Below the pieces are notes generated by a model. It searched no databases. It was given only the letters and a program-made list of their open reading frames with translations, and was not told the DNA's origin. This document shows, piece after piece, positions 17,037-25,704 of a DNA stretch of 64,000 nt. Position numbers and translations under genes: made by a program. Position 1 is the first letter of the stretch. Each line of letters starts with the position of its first letter. This stretch comes from Pedobacter ghigonis. GTDB taxonomy: Bacteria; Bacteroidota; Bacteroidia; Sphingobacteriales; Sphingobacteriaceae. The DNA lies in NCBI RefSeq assembly GCF_903166585.1, contig NZ_CAESCM010000017.1, forward strand, positions 45,174-109,173, given 5' to 3'.

Positions 17037-18338
17037 ACGGTTGTGCAGGCTTCTTAAAGCTTCAGTTTTATATTCGCTTAAAATTAAAAGCGATACGTTG
17101 TAATTGCTGCCACCGTAAGAAATCATGCGGATTGGAATGTGTTTTAAACCTTCCAAAACCCTACTTGCAAAGCCATGTTTTTCTGAACCGAAATCGCCTA
17201 CTACACACACAATGCTGTGATCGGTATCTACTTCAACTGTTCCGAAGCTTTCCAGTTCTTCGATAATCTGTGGTAAATGAGCTGTTTCATCAATCGTTAA
17301 CGATACGGCCACCTCAGAAGTAGTAATCATATCGATTGGTGTTTTATAGCGTTCAAATACTTCGAAAACCCTGCGCAAGAAACCATAAGCCAATAACATG
17401 CGGCTGGATTGAATACGGATTGCCGTAATGCCATCTTTGGCTGCAATTGATTTAATTTTTCCTTTTTCACTATCGTGCGTAATTAAAGTACCGGCAGCGG
17501 CTGGCTCCATGGTATTTAATAAACGAACCGGAATTTTATATTTCTGTGCCGGGAAAACCGACTGAGGGTGTAAAATTTTCGCACCAAAGTAAGCTAACTC
17601 GGCCGCTTCATCAAATGATAACTGGGCAATCGGCTTAGTTCCTTTCACAATACGCGGATCGTTGTTGTGCATCCCGTCAATATCCGTCCAGATTTGAACT
17701 TCTTCGGCCAGAATTGCAGCACCCAATAATGATGCAGTGTAATCACTTCCACCACGACGCAGGTTATCAACTTCGCCAAAACTGTTGCGGCAAATGTAAC
17801 CCTGGGTAATAAACAGCTTGTTATCTTTATGCTGCTCCAATAATGGCATTAAATGTTTGGTGGTAAAAGGAATATCCGGTTCGTTATCCTCATCCGTTTT
17901 CATAAAATCCAGAGCTGGCAACAATACTGAAGGTACGCCAATAGATTTTAAATAAATGTGGTATAAAGTTGTAGATAACAATTCGCCCTGCGCCAAAACA
18001 ACTTTTTCTTCAATTGGAGTAAAAAGGTCGTTAGCCAAGCCAGCTAAAAAGCCAAAGTGGTAATCAATTACTTCATTTCCCTGCTCCTGAAATTCGGCAG
18101 CCGGCAAAAGCTCTATTACAAAGGTTTTATATTTTTGGTAAAGGTTTTCGACGCACTCGCTTCCCTTCTTCTTATCACCAGCTAAAAAATGATTTGCAAT
18201 TTCTACTAAACTGTTTGTGGTACCAGACACAGCTGATAGTACCACAATCTGCTCTTCATTTGGATTAATAATATCCAATAATTTCGTCATGCGCTCGGGA
18301 CTACCTACAGAAGTACCCCCAAATTTTAATATTTTCAT
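17025..18338 (-). CDS. lysC: Aspartate kinase
   Basis: LysC phosphorylates L-aspartate, the first step to lysine, threonine and methionine. The kinase domain starts with MKILKFGGTSVGSPERM and has the substrate-binding RRGGSDYTASLLGA and the WTDIDGMHNNDPRIV loop. A C-terminal regulatory pair of ACT domains follows (about 300-437; KSIAAKDGITAIRI and IVCVVGDFGSEKHGFA). At 437 residues it is monofunctional, with no homoserine dehydrogenase part. I looked for a lysine riboswitch upstream and found none. Its last codons overlap the small ORF on the other strand. Confidence 0.95.
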   Translation of the reverse strand: MKILKFGGTSVGSPERMTKLLDIINPNEEQIVVLSAVSGTTNSLVEIANHFLAGDKKKGSECVENLYQKYKTFVIELLPAAEFQEQGNEVIDYHFGFLAGLANDLFTPIEEKVVLAQGELLSTTLYHIYLKSIGVPSVLLPALDFMKTDEDNEPDIPFTTKHLMPLLEQHKDNKLFITQGYICRNSFGEVDNLRRGGSDYTASLLGAAILAEEVQIWTDIDGMHNNDPRIVKGTKPIAQLSFDEAAELAYFGAKILHPQSVFPAQKYKIPVRLLNTMEPAAAGTLITHDSEKGKIKSIAAKDGITAIRIQSSRMLLAYGFLRRVFEVFERYKTPIDMITTSEVAVSLTIDETAHLPQIIEELESFGTVEVDTDHSIVCVVGDFGSEKHGFASRVLEGLKHIPIRMISYGGSNYNVSLLILSEYKTEALRSLHNRLFE

Positions 18339-18600
18339 CTAGTTCTTTGTTGTTTTTCCCGGCGAAAAAGCGGTGGCAACTTTCTAAGTTTACAACTATT
18401 TTAAAAAAGTTACAGTCTACCCACTTTAATACCGGATTTTCTTTATTATTGTATCGGGGCGTGAAAATAAGCAAAACAAGCTTAAAAGCAACATCCTCAA
18501 CAAAATAAAATTTGGATGAATGAAATTAAATAGGTTTTTAGCCAAACTTCATCCATCAAAATTTGTTCAATACCAGATATTAAATTTAAAAAACAGCTCA

Positions 18601-20337
18601 ATGCAAGCAATTGATCAATCAACGCAAGCCACAATTAATCAGTGGTTAAGTGGAAATTATGATGAGAATACCAAGGCCGAAATTCAGGCTCTTGTTGATA
18701 AAGATGCAACTACCGAATTAACCGATGCCTTTTATAAAAGTTTAGAGTTTGGTACCGGTGGTTTACGCGGTATTATGGGTGCCGGTTCAAACCGCATTAA
18801 CAAATATACCATTGGTACTGCTACACAGGGCTTGGCCAACTATTTAAACAATAAATATCCTAACGAAAAGATTAAAGTTGCCATTGCACACGATAGCCGT
18901 AACAATTCTGACTATTTTGCTAAAATTACTGCCGATGTTTTCTCTGCAAACGGTATTCATGTTTATTTCTTTTCGGCATTAAGGCCAACTCCCGAATTAT
19001 CTTTCGCAGTGCGTCATTTTGGTTGCAAAAGCGGTGTAATGTTAACGGCATCGCACAACCCGAAAGAGTATAATGGTTATAAAGCTTATGGTGCTGATGG
19101 AGGCCAGTTTACTTCTCCTGATGATAAGCTGGTTATTGATGAAGTAAATAAAATTAAAAGCATTGATGAGGTTAAATTTGACCGCGTAGATGCAAACATC
19201 GAATTAATTGGTGAAGATGTAGATAAACTGTACCTGGATGGCATCACTGCTTTGTCGATCTCACCAGAAGCGATTAAAAGACAGCACGATTTAAAAATTG
19301 TGTTTTCTCCTATCCACGGAACTGGTATTACCCTGGTACCAAAAGCACTTGAGCAATTTGGTTTTACCAATGTAACGGTGGTTGAAGAACAAAGCAAACC
19401 GGATGGAAATTTCCCTACGGTTGTTTATCCAAACCCTGAAGAAAAAGAGGCCCTTACTTTGGCCATGAACAAGGCAAAAGAAATCGATGCCGATTTGGTT
19501 TTAGCTACCGACCCTGATGCAGACCGTGTGGGTATTGCTGTGAAAGACAATAACGGCGAGTGGGTGTTATTAAACGGTAACCAAACCGGTTGTTTACTCA
19601 TTAACTATTTATTGTCGGCCTGGCAGGAAAGCGGAAAACTGGATGGCAATCAGTTTATCGTGAAAACTATTGTTACCTCTAACCTGATTGAGGAAATTGC
19701 CAAAAAGAAAAATGTAACCTACTACAATACTTTAACCGGCTTTAAATATATCGGCCAGTTAATGACCGAACTGGAAGGTAAAAAATACTTTATTGGTGGT
19801 GGTGAAGAAAGTTATGGTTACCTGATTGGTGATTTGGTACGTGATAAAGATGCAGTAGTTTCTGCTGCTTTTATTGCCGAAATGACCGCTTATTATAAAG
19901 ATAAAGGTGCCAGCTTGTACAATGCTTTGTTAGATATGTATGTAGAGTACGGTTTATATAAGGAAGATCTGGTATCGTTAACCAAAAAAGGAAAAACCGG
20001 CGCCGAAGAAATTAAAGCCATGATGGTTAAATTCAGGGAGAACCCTCCTGCCAGTCTTGGTGGTTCTAAAGTTTCGGTACTTAAAGATTATGAATTAAGC
20101 CAGGAAACGGATTTGGCTACTGGTAAGGTTACCAAACTGGATTACCCTACCTCTGATGTTTTACAGTTTATTACTGCCGATGGAAGCATTGTTTCTGCCC
20201 GTCCGAGTGGTACCGAGCCAAAAATTAAATTCTATTGCAGTGTAAATGCACCATTAGCTGACAGAAAAGATTTCGAAAAAGTAAATGCAGCCTTAGGTGA
20301 CAAAATTAAAGCAGTAATGACTGATTTGCAGGCATAG
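18601..20337 (+). CDS. Phosphoglucomutase/phosphomannomutase (alpha-D-phosphohexomutase family)
   Basis: This enzyme interconverts 1- and 6-phosphohexoses. I start at 18601 (MQAIDQSTQ), where the alignable domain begins; an in-frame ATG at 18520 would add 27 residues. The phosphoserine loop is TASHNP (Ser151), the metal loop is ATDPDADRVGI, the sugar-binding loop is GGGEESYGYLIG, and the phosphate-binding loop is RPSGTEPKIKFY near the C-terminus. At 578 residues it matches the PgcA/PGM2-like branch. Whether glucose-, mannose- or ribose-phosphate is preferred cannot be told. Confidence 0.93.
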   Translation: MQAIDQSTQATINQWLSGNYDENTKAEIQALVDKDATTELTDAFYKSLEFGTGGLRGIMGAGSNRINKYTIGTATQGLANYLNNKYPNEKIKVAIAHDSRNNSDYFAKITADVFSANGIHVYFFSALRPTPELSFAVRHFGCKSGVMLTASHNPKEYNGYKAYGADGGQFTSPDDKLVIDEVNKIKSIDEVKFDRVDANIELIGEDVDKLYLDGITALSISPEAIKRQHDLKIVFSPIHGTGITLVPKALEQFGFTNVTVVEEQSKPDGNFPTVVYPNPEEKEALTLAMNKAKEIDADLVLATDPDADRVGIAVKDNNGEWVLLNGNQTGCLLINYLLSAWQESGKLDGNQFIVKTIVTSNLIEEIAKKKNVTYYNTLTGFKYIGQLMTELEGKKYFIGGGEESYGYLIGDLVRDKDAVVSAAFIAEMTAYYKDKGASLYNALLDMYVEYGLYKEDLVSLTKKGKTGAEEIKAMMVKFRENPPASLGGSKVSVLKDYELSQETDLATGKVTKLDYPTSDVLQFITADGSIVSARPSGTEPKIKFYCSVNAPLADRKDFEKVNAALGDKIKAVMTDLQA

Positions 20338-20654
20338 TTTTTTAGCATAGCAAAAAAAGATAAGAGGCTGTTTCATAAACACATAATTATCATTCTGAGC
20401 CTGTCTTAGGAATTGATATGAATTTCAGAGTTGTCAACTTTCTAGCATATTGGCTATTAAAGTTGACAACTCTTTTAATAATCACCTATTTAGCCACCGA
20501 AGCTCTGATTAACACGGAGGGATTAATTATAAATGACAGAAGGATTTTCTGTGAATCCGTGGCAAAAAACACATGTGAATCTGCGATTGAATAAATCAAT
20601 CTGTTTTTTCTTTGCTGCAACCAATTTCTTTAATACTTTTGCAGCTCAATACCC
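20338..20654. other. Intergenic region: hairpin plus promoter of the copper cluster
   Basis: The first part holds an imperfect repeat-like stretch (CATTCTGAGCCTGTCTTAGG near 20391) and a 15-bp perfect inverted repeat AGAGTTGTCAACTTT (20427-20441) / AAAGTTGACAACTCT (20459-20473) followed by TTTAATAA, a probable terminator for the mutase gene. The last part carries the promoter listed separately. No ORF of note is seen. Confidence 0.65.
20611..20641 (+). promoter_or_regulatory. Bacteroidota promoter of the MbnP-like cluster
   Basis: TTTG (20611-20614), a 19-bp spacer and TACTTTTG (20634-20641) match the -33/-7 consensus TTTG-N19-TAnnTTTG exactly. The ATG at 20655 follows 13 bp later. This is the best constitutive-type promoter in the window. 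Confidence 0.8.
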
Positions 20655-21026
20655 ATGTCCAAAAGAATTCTGATATATCTTTTAGTAATCTGTACAATTT
20701 CCAATTGCTACATGCAGTTAATTGTGTATTCGGGTTACCAAATGAATAAAGAATATATTACCAGTGTATTTTGTATCAACAAAGCTCACCCTGAGCTACA
20801 TTGCGACGGTCAGTGTTTTCTGGCTAAAAAACTAAAAGATTTAGACGGTAAGAACAAACAGGCACAAGAAAACCTGAAACGGGTTGTTGAGGCCGAACCA
20901 GGCTTTAAGCTTGTTGTAGTTAACCATACTATCCCATTCTTCATCATAAAATCAGAAAGTGGTTATCTGGAAAAACCAGTTAAAGACCTTTCTATTTCTA
21001 TTTTTCATCCTCCGAAAACGGTTTAA
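20655..21026 (+). CDS. Small cysteine-containing exported protein, unknown function
   Basis: This 123-residue protein begins with a hydrophobic segment (RILIYLLVICTISNCYMQLIVY) that could be a signal anchor. A Cys-rich motif then follows (FCINKAHPELHCDGQCFLAKKL), with three Cys and one His spaced like a metal or disulfide site. A conserved C-terminal part (IPFFIIKSESGY) comes last. I do not recognise a named family. It is the first gene after a strong promoter and precedes the MbnP-like gene, so a role in copper or redox chemistry of the periplasm is a reasonable guess. Confidence 0.75.
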   Translation: MSKRILIYLLVICTISNCYMQLIVYSGYQMNKEYITSVFCINKAHPELHCDGQCFLAKKLKDLDGKNKQAQENLKRVVEAEPGFKLVVVNHTIPFFIIKSESGYLEKPVKDLSISIFHPPKTV

Positions 21027-21198
21027 GTAATTTTTAATTCGCGGTTTTTATTTGTCATGCTGAGCGCAACGAAGCATCTCATTAAGAACGGCTAAATCTG
21101 TTATTCCATGTAATATTAATTTCTGCCAATTATTCCAGAGATTCTTCATTGCATTCAGAATGACCGTAACATTTTTTTACTTATCCAATTTTCTTAAA

Positions 21199-21969
21199 AT
21201 GAAATTAACAACATACTTATTGGCATTATTGTGCCCAGCCCTACTTTTGACTTCCTGCAAAAAAGATAACAACGAAACTGCTGCTGAAACAAAATCAACT
21301 TTCACTATCGAGTTCGACAACCAGGTAAACGGAAGTGCTTTAGTTTTAAATACTGCAACTTACAAAAATGCCAAAGGCGAAGATTTTAAAATCAATGTAT
21401 TTAAATACTACGTTAGCAATATTAAATTAAGCAAAGCCGATGGAAGCAGCTATCTTATTCCGGAAAGCTACTTTTTAATCGATGCTTCAAAAGCAGAATC
21501 TACAAACATAACCTTAAAAGATGTACCAACCGGCGATTATACCAAAATCGAATATACCATTGGTGTAGATTATGCCCGTAATTTTGCAGGAGCCCAAACG
21601 GGTGCTTTAGATCCGGTAAATGGCATGTTCTGGACCTGGAACAGTGGTTATATCTTTGTGAAACTGGAAGGCACATCGCCACAATCTATAGCCGCAAACA
21701 ATGCACTTACCTTTCATATTGGCGGTGTAGTTGATCCAAACAACACCATCAGAACATTTGCTACCGAAATTAATGCGGCCAATCCACTTCGCGTTAGAAC
21801 AGACAGTAAACCAAAAATGCACTTTATTGTAAATGCTGCAGCTTTGTTTACCGGTAAAACCGATGTTAGTTTTGCTACACTGAACTTTACAATGGGTGGG
21901 CCAAATTCGGTAATTGTGGCAAATAATTATGCCAGCGGATTATTCCGTTTAGATCATATCCATAATTAA
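21199..21969 (+). CDS. MbnP-like copper-binding lipoprotein
   Basis: The product is related to MbnP, a periplasmic copper-binding protein family in which a partner di-heme enzyme modifies a tryptophan. I start at 21199 (MKLTTYLLALLCPALLLTSC), a lipoprotein signal with Cys20; the in-frame ATG at 21160 is less likely. Family landmarks are GMFWTWNSGYIFVKLEG (Trp145, Trp147), FHIGG (His173), KMHFIVN (His208) and a C-terminal HIH (His253, His255). The His and Trp positions would suit copper binding, which is an inference from the family. The MbnH-like gene follows immediately. Confidence 0.85.
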   Translation: MKLTTYLLALLCPALLLTSCKKDNNETAAETKSTFTIEFDNQVNGSALVLNTATYKNAKGEDFKINVFKYYVSNIKLSKADGSSYLIPESYFLIDASKAESTNITLKDVPTGDYTKIEYTIGVDYARNFAGAQTGALDPVNGMFWTWNSGYIFVKLEGTSPQSIAANNALTFHIGGVVDPNNTIRTFATEINAANPLRVRTDSKPKMHFIVNAAALFTGKTDVSFATLNFTMGGPNSVIVANNYASGLFRLDHIHN

Positions 21970-23007
21970 ATGCTGAGGAAAATAACCGTCTTCGCAATGC
22001 TTGTTTTAAGCATTGCGTTGATGTATGCCTGCAGTAAAAACGAGGATGAAGCAATTCCGCAAGAAACTAAAATTGCCTTCAGCGTTCCTTCAAATTTTCC
22101 TGCTCCGGCATACAATTTCGAAGATAACAAGCTAACCAATGCTGGTTTTGCACTGGGCAAGAAACTATTTTATGATGCCCGCTTATCGGCCGATAAAAGT
22201 GTTTCGTGTGGGAGCTGTCACCAGCAATTTGCGGCTTTTACGCAACTCGATCATAAAGTGAGTCATGGGGTAAACAATTGCCAGGGCAAGCGCAATACGC
22301 CTCCTCTGGTTAATCTGGCCTGGCAAAAAGCGTTCTTCTGGGATGGTGGTGTAAAGAACATTGAAACTTCGCCGCTAAATGCCATCACCGATGCCTGCGA
22401 AATGGGTACAGATATCCAAACCATTGTAGCTTTTTTAAAGGCCACCGCGCCATATCCCGATATGTTTAAACAAGCCTTTGGTTCTACTGAGATCAATTCG
22501 CAGCTGATACTGAAATCCATTACCCAGTTTACCGCCATGCTCGTTTCGGCTAATTCAAAATACGATCAGGTAATGCGCAAAGAAAGTGGTGCCGCTTTTA
22601 CGGCGACCGAGCAGGCTGGTTATACGTTATTTAAAGAAAAGTGCAGTTCTTGTCATGCCGAGCCTTTTTTTACCGATTTCTCCTATCGCAGCAACGGTTT
22701 AGATTTATTGAGCGCTGATGAGGGCCGGTCGCATATCAGCAGCGAAAAGACTGACTTTGGCAAATTCCGTGTGCCTACGCTACGTAATATCGAATACACC
22801 GGCCCATACATGCACGATGGCCGTTTTTACAGTTTGGATGAGGTATTAAACCATTACGACTCTGGCGTAAAAGCAGCCGAAAACCTTGATGCTTCCTTAA
22901 AAAACGGCATTCCGTTAAACAGTACCCAGAAAGAGCAGATTAAAGCATTTTTAAAAACATTAACAGATCATGAGTTTATCAAAAATACACTATTTAGCGA
23001 ATCGTAA
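21970..23007 (+). CDS. Di-heme cytochrome c peroxidase, MbnH-like
   Basis: This is an exported di-heme protein of the CcpA/MauG/MbnH superfamily. It begins with a lipoprotein-type signal (MLVLSIALMYACSK, Cys21). Two c-type heme sites are CGSCH (Cys80, Cys83, His84) and CSSCH (Cys225, Cys228, His229). The peroxidase signature RVPTLRNIEYTGPYMHDGRF is near 285-305. Its ATG directly follows the MbnP-like stop, so the pair is coupled. In methanotrophs MbnH oxidises a Trp of MbnP. The same reaction here is inference. A plain peroxidase is the alternative. Confidence 0.88.
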   Translation: MLRKITVFAMLVLSIALMYACSKNEDEAIPQETKIAFSVPSNFPAPAYNFEDNKLTNAGFALGKKLFYDARLSADKSVSCGSCHQQFAAFTQLDHKVSHGVNNCQGKRNTPPLVNLAWQKAFFWDGGVKNIETSPLNAITDACEMGTDIQTIVAFLKATAPYPDMFKQAFGSTEINSQLILKSITQFTAMLVSANSKYDQVMRKESGAAFTATEQAGYTLFKEKCSSCHAEPFFTDFSYRSNGLDLLSADEGRSHISSEKTDFGKFRVPTLRNIEYTGPYMHDGRFYSLDEVLNHYDSGVKAAENLDASLKNGIPLNSTQKEQIKAFLKTLTDHEFIKNTLFSES

Positions 23008-23947
23008 ATTATTCATTCTGGCTTTCCTGATGTTGGGCAGTAAGGCTTTTGCATGCGATATCTGCGGCTGTTTTATGGGCATTACCCCCTATTACAACCG
23101 TAACAGCATCAGCCTGCTATACCGCTACCGCTCATTTAACGGTTACGAAGGGCAATCACATTCGCTGTTCCCGAGCGGTGGAAAATTCTTCATTCCGGCC
23201 CGTAGCCAGGATTCGCCAATTACCGGCCATGCAGGTAATCCCGGCGACTACGAATTATACCGCTCGCTGGAAGTGAGAGGTAAATATTTTATTGGCAACA
23301 GATTAGAAGTGAATGCTATTTTGCCTTATGTTTCTAATAGCGAGCGTTATAATGGCTACACCTCAACCATTGGTGGCGTAGGCGATATCAACGTGTACGC
23401 AGGCTATCACCTGGTGCAAAAGCTTGATGCCAATTTTAAGCAACAGCTTATTGCAGGTGCCGGAATTAAATTGCCTACCGGAAAAAATGATTTCAAAAAT
23501 ACGGCTGGTATCCGTTATTCTTCGCTCATGCAGGCCGGAACCGGCAGTACCGATGGTTTTGTTTACCTGAACTACCTGGCTGGCCTGGGTAAATTTGGTG
23601 CAAGTTTAAATACATCTTACAAGGTAAATGGCACCAACAGTCGTGATGAGGGAATTGCCAACAGTACAACCAGTTTTCTGAATATTTTTTATAAACAAAG
23701 TATCGGTAACGATTGGCAGGTTATGCCTTCGGCACAGTTCTTTTACGAGTATTCGGCCGGCGAAAAATACAAAGGACAAAAAACAGGTGAGCACGTAATG
23801 AACAATTTAATGGGCGGTATAGGTGCAGATATCTTTTATAAAAACGTTGCATTAAATATCGGGGTGCAGAAAAATATCTGGGAAGCCGAAACCGACCACC
23901 CAATGAGTGCTGGTAAGGCTTACGTTGGACTTACTTATAATTTTTAA
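22970..23947 (+). CDS. Outer-membrane protein with CDICGC motif
   Basis: This is a 325-residue predicted beta-barrel. A signal peptide (KLFILAFLMLGSKAFA) ends just before CDICGCFMG, a three-Cys motif at the mature N-terminus. Alternating beta-strands then run to the end, which closes in AYVGLTYNF with an aromatic terminal residue typical of outer-membrane proteins. It overlaps the di-heme gene by 38 bp. It is the likely outer-membrane partner of the MbnP/MbnH-like pair, perhaps for metal passage or display. No named family is certain. Confidence 0.8.
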   Translation: MSLSKIHYLANRKLFILAFLMLGSKAFACDICGCFMGITPYYNRNSISLLYRYRSFNGYEGQSHSLFPSGGKFFIPARSQDSPITGHAGNPGDYELYRSLEVRGKYFIGNRLEVNAILPYVSNSERYNGYTSTIGGVGDINVYAGYHLVQKLDANFKQQLIAGAGIKLPTGKNDFKNTAGIRYSSLMQAGTGSTDGFVYLNYLAGLGKFGASLNTSYKVNGTNSRDEGIANSTTSFLNIFYKQSIGNDWQVMPSAQFFYEYSAGEKYKGQKTGEHVMNNLMGGIGADIFYKNVALNIGVQKNIWEAETDHPMSAGKAYVGLTYNF

Positions 23948-23956
23948 TCCATAAAA

Positions 23957-24388
23957 ATGAAAAAACAAATCACGTTTGTAATGGGTGCCTTAGCGATCTT
24001 TTTCGCTGCCTGCAAAACCGAACCCAATGCCGAAGCCGTGCGTAAAGAGGTTTTAAACATCCACGATAAGTTAATGATTGACGGGGAGAAAGTTGTAAAA
24101 AACAAAATGAAGCTCGATACGGTGTTGCTTTCCGACCAACTGAAAAAATCTTCAGATTCTGCTACTTCAAAACAACAGGTACGCGACATAATTGCTCGTT
24201 TAAATGCTGCAGACGAGAAAATGATGGATTGGATGCATTTTTTTAAAGATGATTTTAAAGGCAAAACCGAGCAGGAAGACCTGGATTATTACAAATCGCA
24301 AATGATCAAAATCAGGGAGGTGGAAGATGGCTATATTAAAGTTACCCGCCAATCAGATTCAGTTTTAAAAGTTTATAATATTAAATAG
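23957..24388 (+). CDS. Conserved Bacteroidota lipoprotein, helical
   Basis: This 143-residue lipoprotein has the signal MKKQITFVMGALAIFFAACK with the lipobox Cys near residue 19. The mature part is almost entirely charged alpha-helix (KLMIDGEKVVKNKMKLDTVL and LNAADEKMMDWMHFFKDDF). Relatives are, as I recall, labelled 'viral A-type inclusion protein', a name with no functional meaning. It lies 9 bp after the outer-membrane gene and before the YHS gene in the copper/heme cluster. The Met-rich stretch MMDWMHFF is compatible with a metal site but unproven. Confidence 0.75.
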   Translation: MKKQITFVMGALAIFFAACKTEPNAEAVRKEVLNIHDKLMIDGEKVVKNKMKLDTVLLSDQLKKSSDSATSKQQVRDIIARLNAADEKMMDWMHFFKDDFKGKTEQEDLDYYKSQMIKIREVEDGYIKVTRQSDSVLKVYNIK

Positions 24389-24533
24389 TCAGATGTCGGG
24401 AGAAGGAAGATATGAAGCAAATCTGGCCATCGACTTATTAGTCACGAGTGCAAAGACCGAAAGCCAAAAGCTGAAGTGCAAACTCTACTTCGGTCTTCTC
24501 ACTTCCGACCCTGGCCTTTACAAAAAAATAGAT

Positions 24534-24788
24534 ATGAAAAAATTAAGCATCATGATAATCCTGATGGGATTAGGCACATTCGCTGTAAATGCGAATACAA
24601 TTATCACTAAACAAAAAGCAGCGGTGGTTGATTCCGCTAAAAAAGTAGTAACAGACCCGGTTTGCAAAATGAAAATAAAAGCAGCATCGGCAAAAACTAC
24701 AGTTTACAACAAAACCACCTACTTTTTTTGTTCCGAAAGCTGCAAACAGAAATTTATAGCTGAACCGGCGAAGTATGCAAAAAAATAA
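24534..24788 (+). CDS. Exported YHS-domain protein
   Basis: This 84-residue protein starts at 24534 (MKKLSIMIILMGLGTFAVNAN), a signal peptide. Upstream in-frame codons to 24393 are not protein-like. The YHS domain spans about 41-82: TDPVCKMKIKAASAKTTVYN then TTYFFCSESCKQKF. It has the usual Cys residues (PVCKM and CSESC) associated with heavy-metal-handling proteins such as copper chaperones and CopA-type pumps. Export plus the neighbours (SCO, MbnP-like) favours a periplasmic copper role. Confidence 0.88.
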   Translation: MKKLSIMIILMGLGTFAVNANTIITKQKAAVVDSAKKVVTDPVCKMKIKAASAKTTVYNKTTYFFCSESCKQKFIAEPAKYAKK

Positions 24789-24789
24789 A

Positions 24790-24880
24790 CTTCTTCGTCA
24801 CCCTGATCCGATAGCTATCGGATTTATTTCAGGGTCTCACCTATTGGTTAGCTGCTGAAATAAATTCAGCATGAAGATAT
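24790..24880. repeat. Palindromic intergenic repeat
   Basis: It contains ATCCGATAGCTATCGGAT (24806-24823), identical to the palindrome at 39-56, nested in CCTGA...TTTATTTCAGG, and a CTGAAATAAATTCAGCATG end near 24855-24875. It sits between the YHS and SCO genes and belongs to the dispersed family. Confidence 0.75.
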
Positions 24881-24924
24881 CACAAACAAATTAGGTTGTA
24901 TATTTACATTTTTAAATTCAAAAC

Positions 24925-25575
24925 ATGAATAAAATCATTTCTTATGCAGCAGCCAGTCTGTTGTTCGTTTCTATATTTACCGCTTGCAAACAAGAAAAAA
25001 AGCTTCCGTTTTATGGCGAACGCCACGCAGAAATCGTTAAAGATGCTGCCGGAGTAGAAAAAATTGATACCGTATACCAAACCATTCCCAACTGGGCTTT
25101 TTTAAACCAGGACAGTGTTTTAACCACCAATAAAGCAACGGATGGAAAAATTTACGTTGCCGATTTCTTCTTCACTTCCTGCACTACCATCTGCCCTACC
25201 ATGCACCGCAACTTAATGACGGTTTATAACGATTTCAAAAGCAATCCGGATGTGATGTTCGTTTCGCATACCATCGATTTTAAATACGATAAACCATCAG
25301 CATTAAAAAAGTATGCTAAAAAACTAGGGGTTGATGGTCCGAAATGGCAATTTCTTTATGGCAGCAAAGACAGTGTTTACACGCTGGCAGAAAAAAACTA
25401 TTTAGTTGCTGTTGGCGAAGATAGCACAGCAAAAGACGGTTATATTCACCAGGGTTATCTGGTTTTAATTGACAAAGACCGCCGGATCCGTGGCGCTTAT
25501 GATGGTACTAAGGAAGACCAGGTTGAGCAATTAAAGAAGGACATTCCGGTTTTACTGGCAGAATACAAAAAGTAA
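24925..25575 (+). CDS. SCO1/SenC/PrrC family copper chaperone
   Basis: This is a membrane-anchored, thioredoxin-fold copper protein that supplies copper to the CuA site of cytochrome oxidase or acts as a thiol reductase. The lipobox Cys is residue 21 (FTACK). The copper ligands are Cys86 and Cys90 in FTSCTTICPTMH, and His175 in GYIHQGY. At 216 residues it has the usual length. It lies within the MbnP-like/YHS/cytochrome cluster and is followed by a cytochrome c gene across a palindromic repeat. Confidence 0.92.
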   Translation: MNKIISYAAASLLFVSIFTACKQEKKLPFYGERHAEIVKDAAGVEKIDTVYQTIPNWAFLNQDSVLTTNKATDGKIYVADFFFTSCTTICPTMHRNLMTVYNDFKSNPDVMFVSHTIDFKYDKPSALKKYAKKLGVDGPKWQFLYGSKDSVYTLAEKNYLVAVGEDSTAKDGYIHQGYLVLIDKDRRIRGAYDGTKEDQVEQLKKDIPVLLAEYKK

Positions 25576-25582
25576 TAATCTA

Positions 25583-25684
25583 AATCGTCATTTCGATCCG
25601 ATAGTTATCGGATGAAGCGAAGCGTAATGGAGAAATCTATCCTCATAGATTTCTCGGCTCCATTTCATTCCACTCGAAATGACG
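25583..25684. repeat. Palindromic intergenic repeat
   Basis: The outer arms are CGTCATTTCGA (near 25586-25596) and TCGAAATGACG (near 25674-25684). Inside lies ATCCGATAGTTATCGGAT (25596-25613, one change from other copies) and an AGAAATCTAT/ATAGATTTCT hairpin. It covers the 5' part of a longer in-frame ORF before the cytochrome gene, so it is not coding. Confidence 0.85.
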
Positions 25685-25704
25685 ATTATCACAACAAAAC
25701 ATCC

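Noticed and set aside
18339..18600. Lysine riboswitch upstream of lysC
   Set aside because: The gap before lysC on the minus strand is too short and shows none of the conserved L-box core.
24393..24533. Longer N-terminus of the YHS protein
   Set aside because: The segment lacks protein character, and a clean signal peptide starts at 24534.
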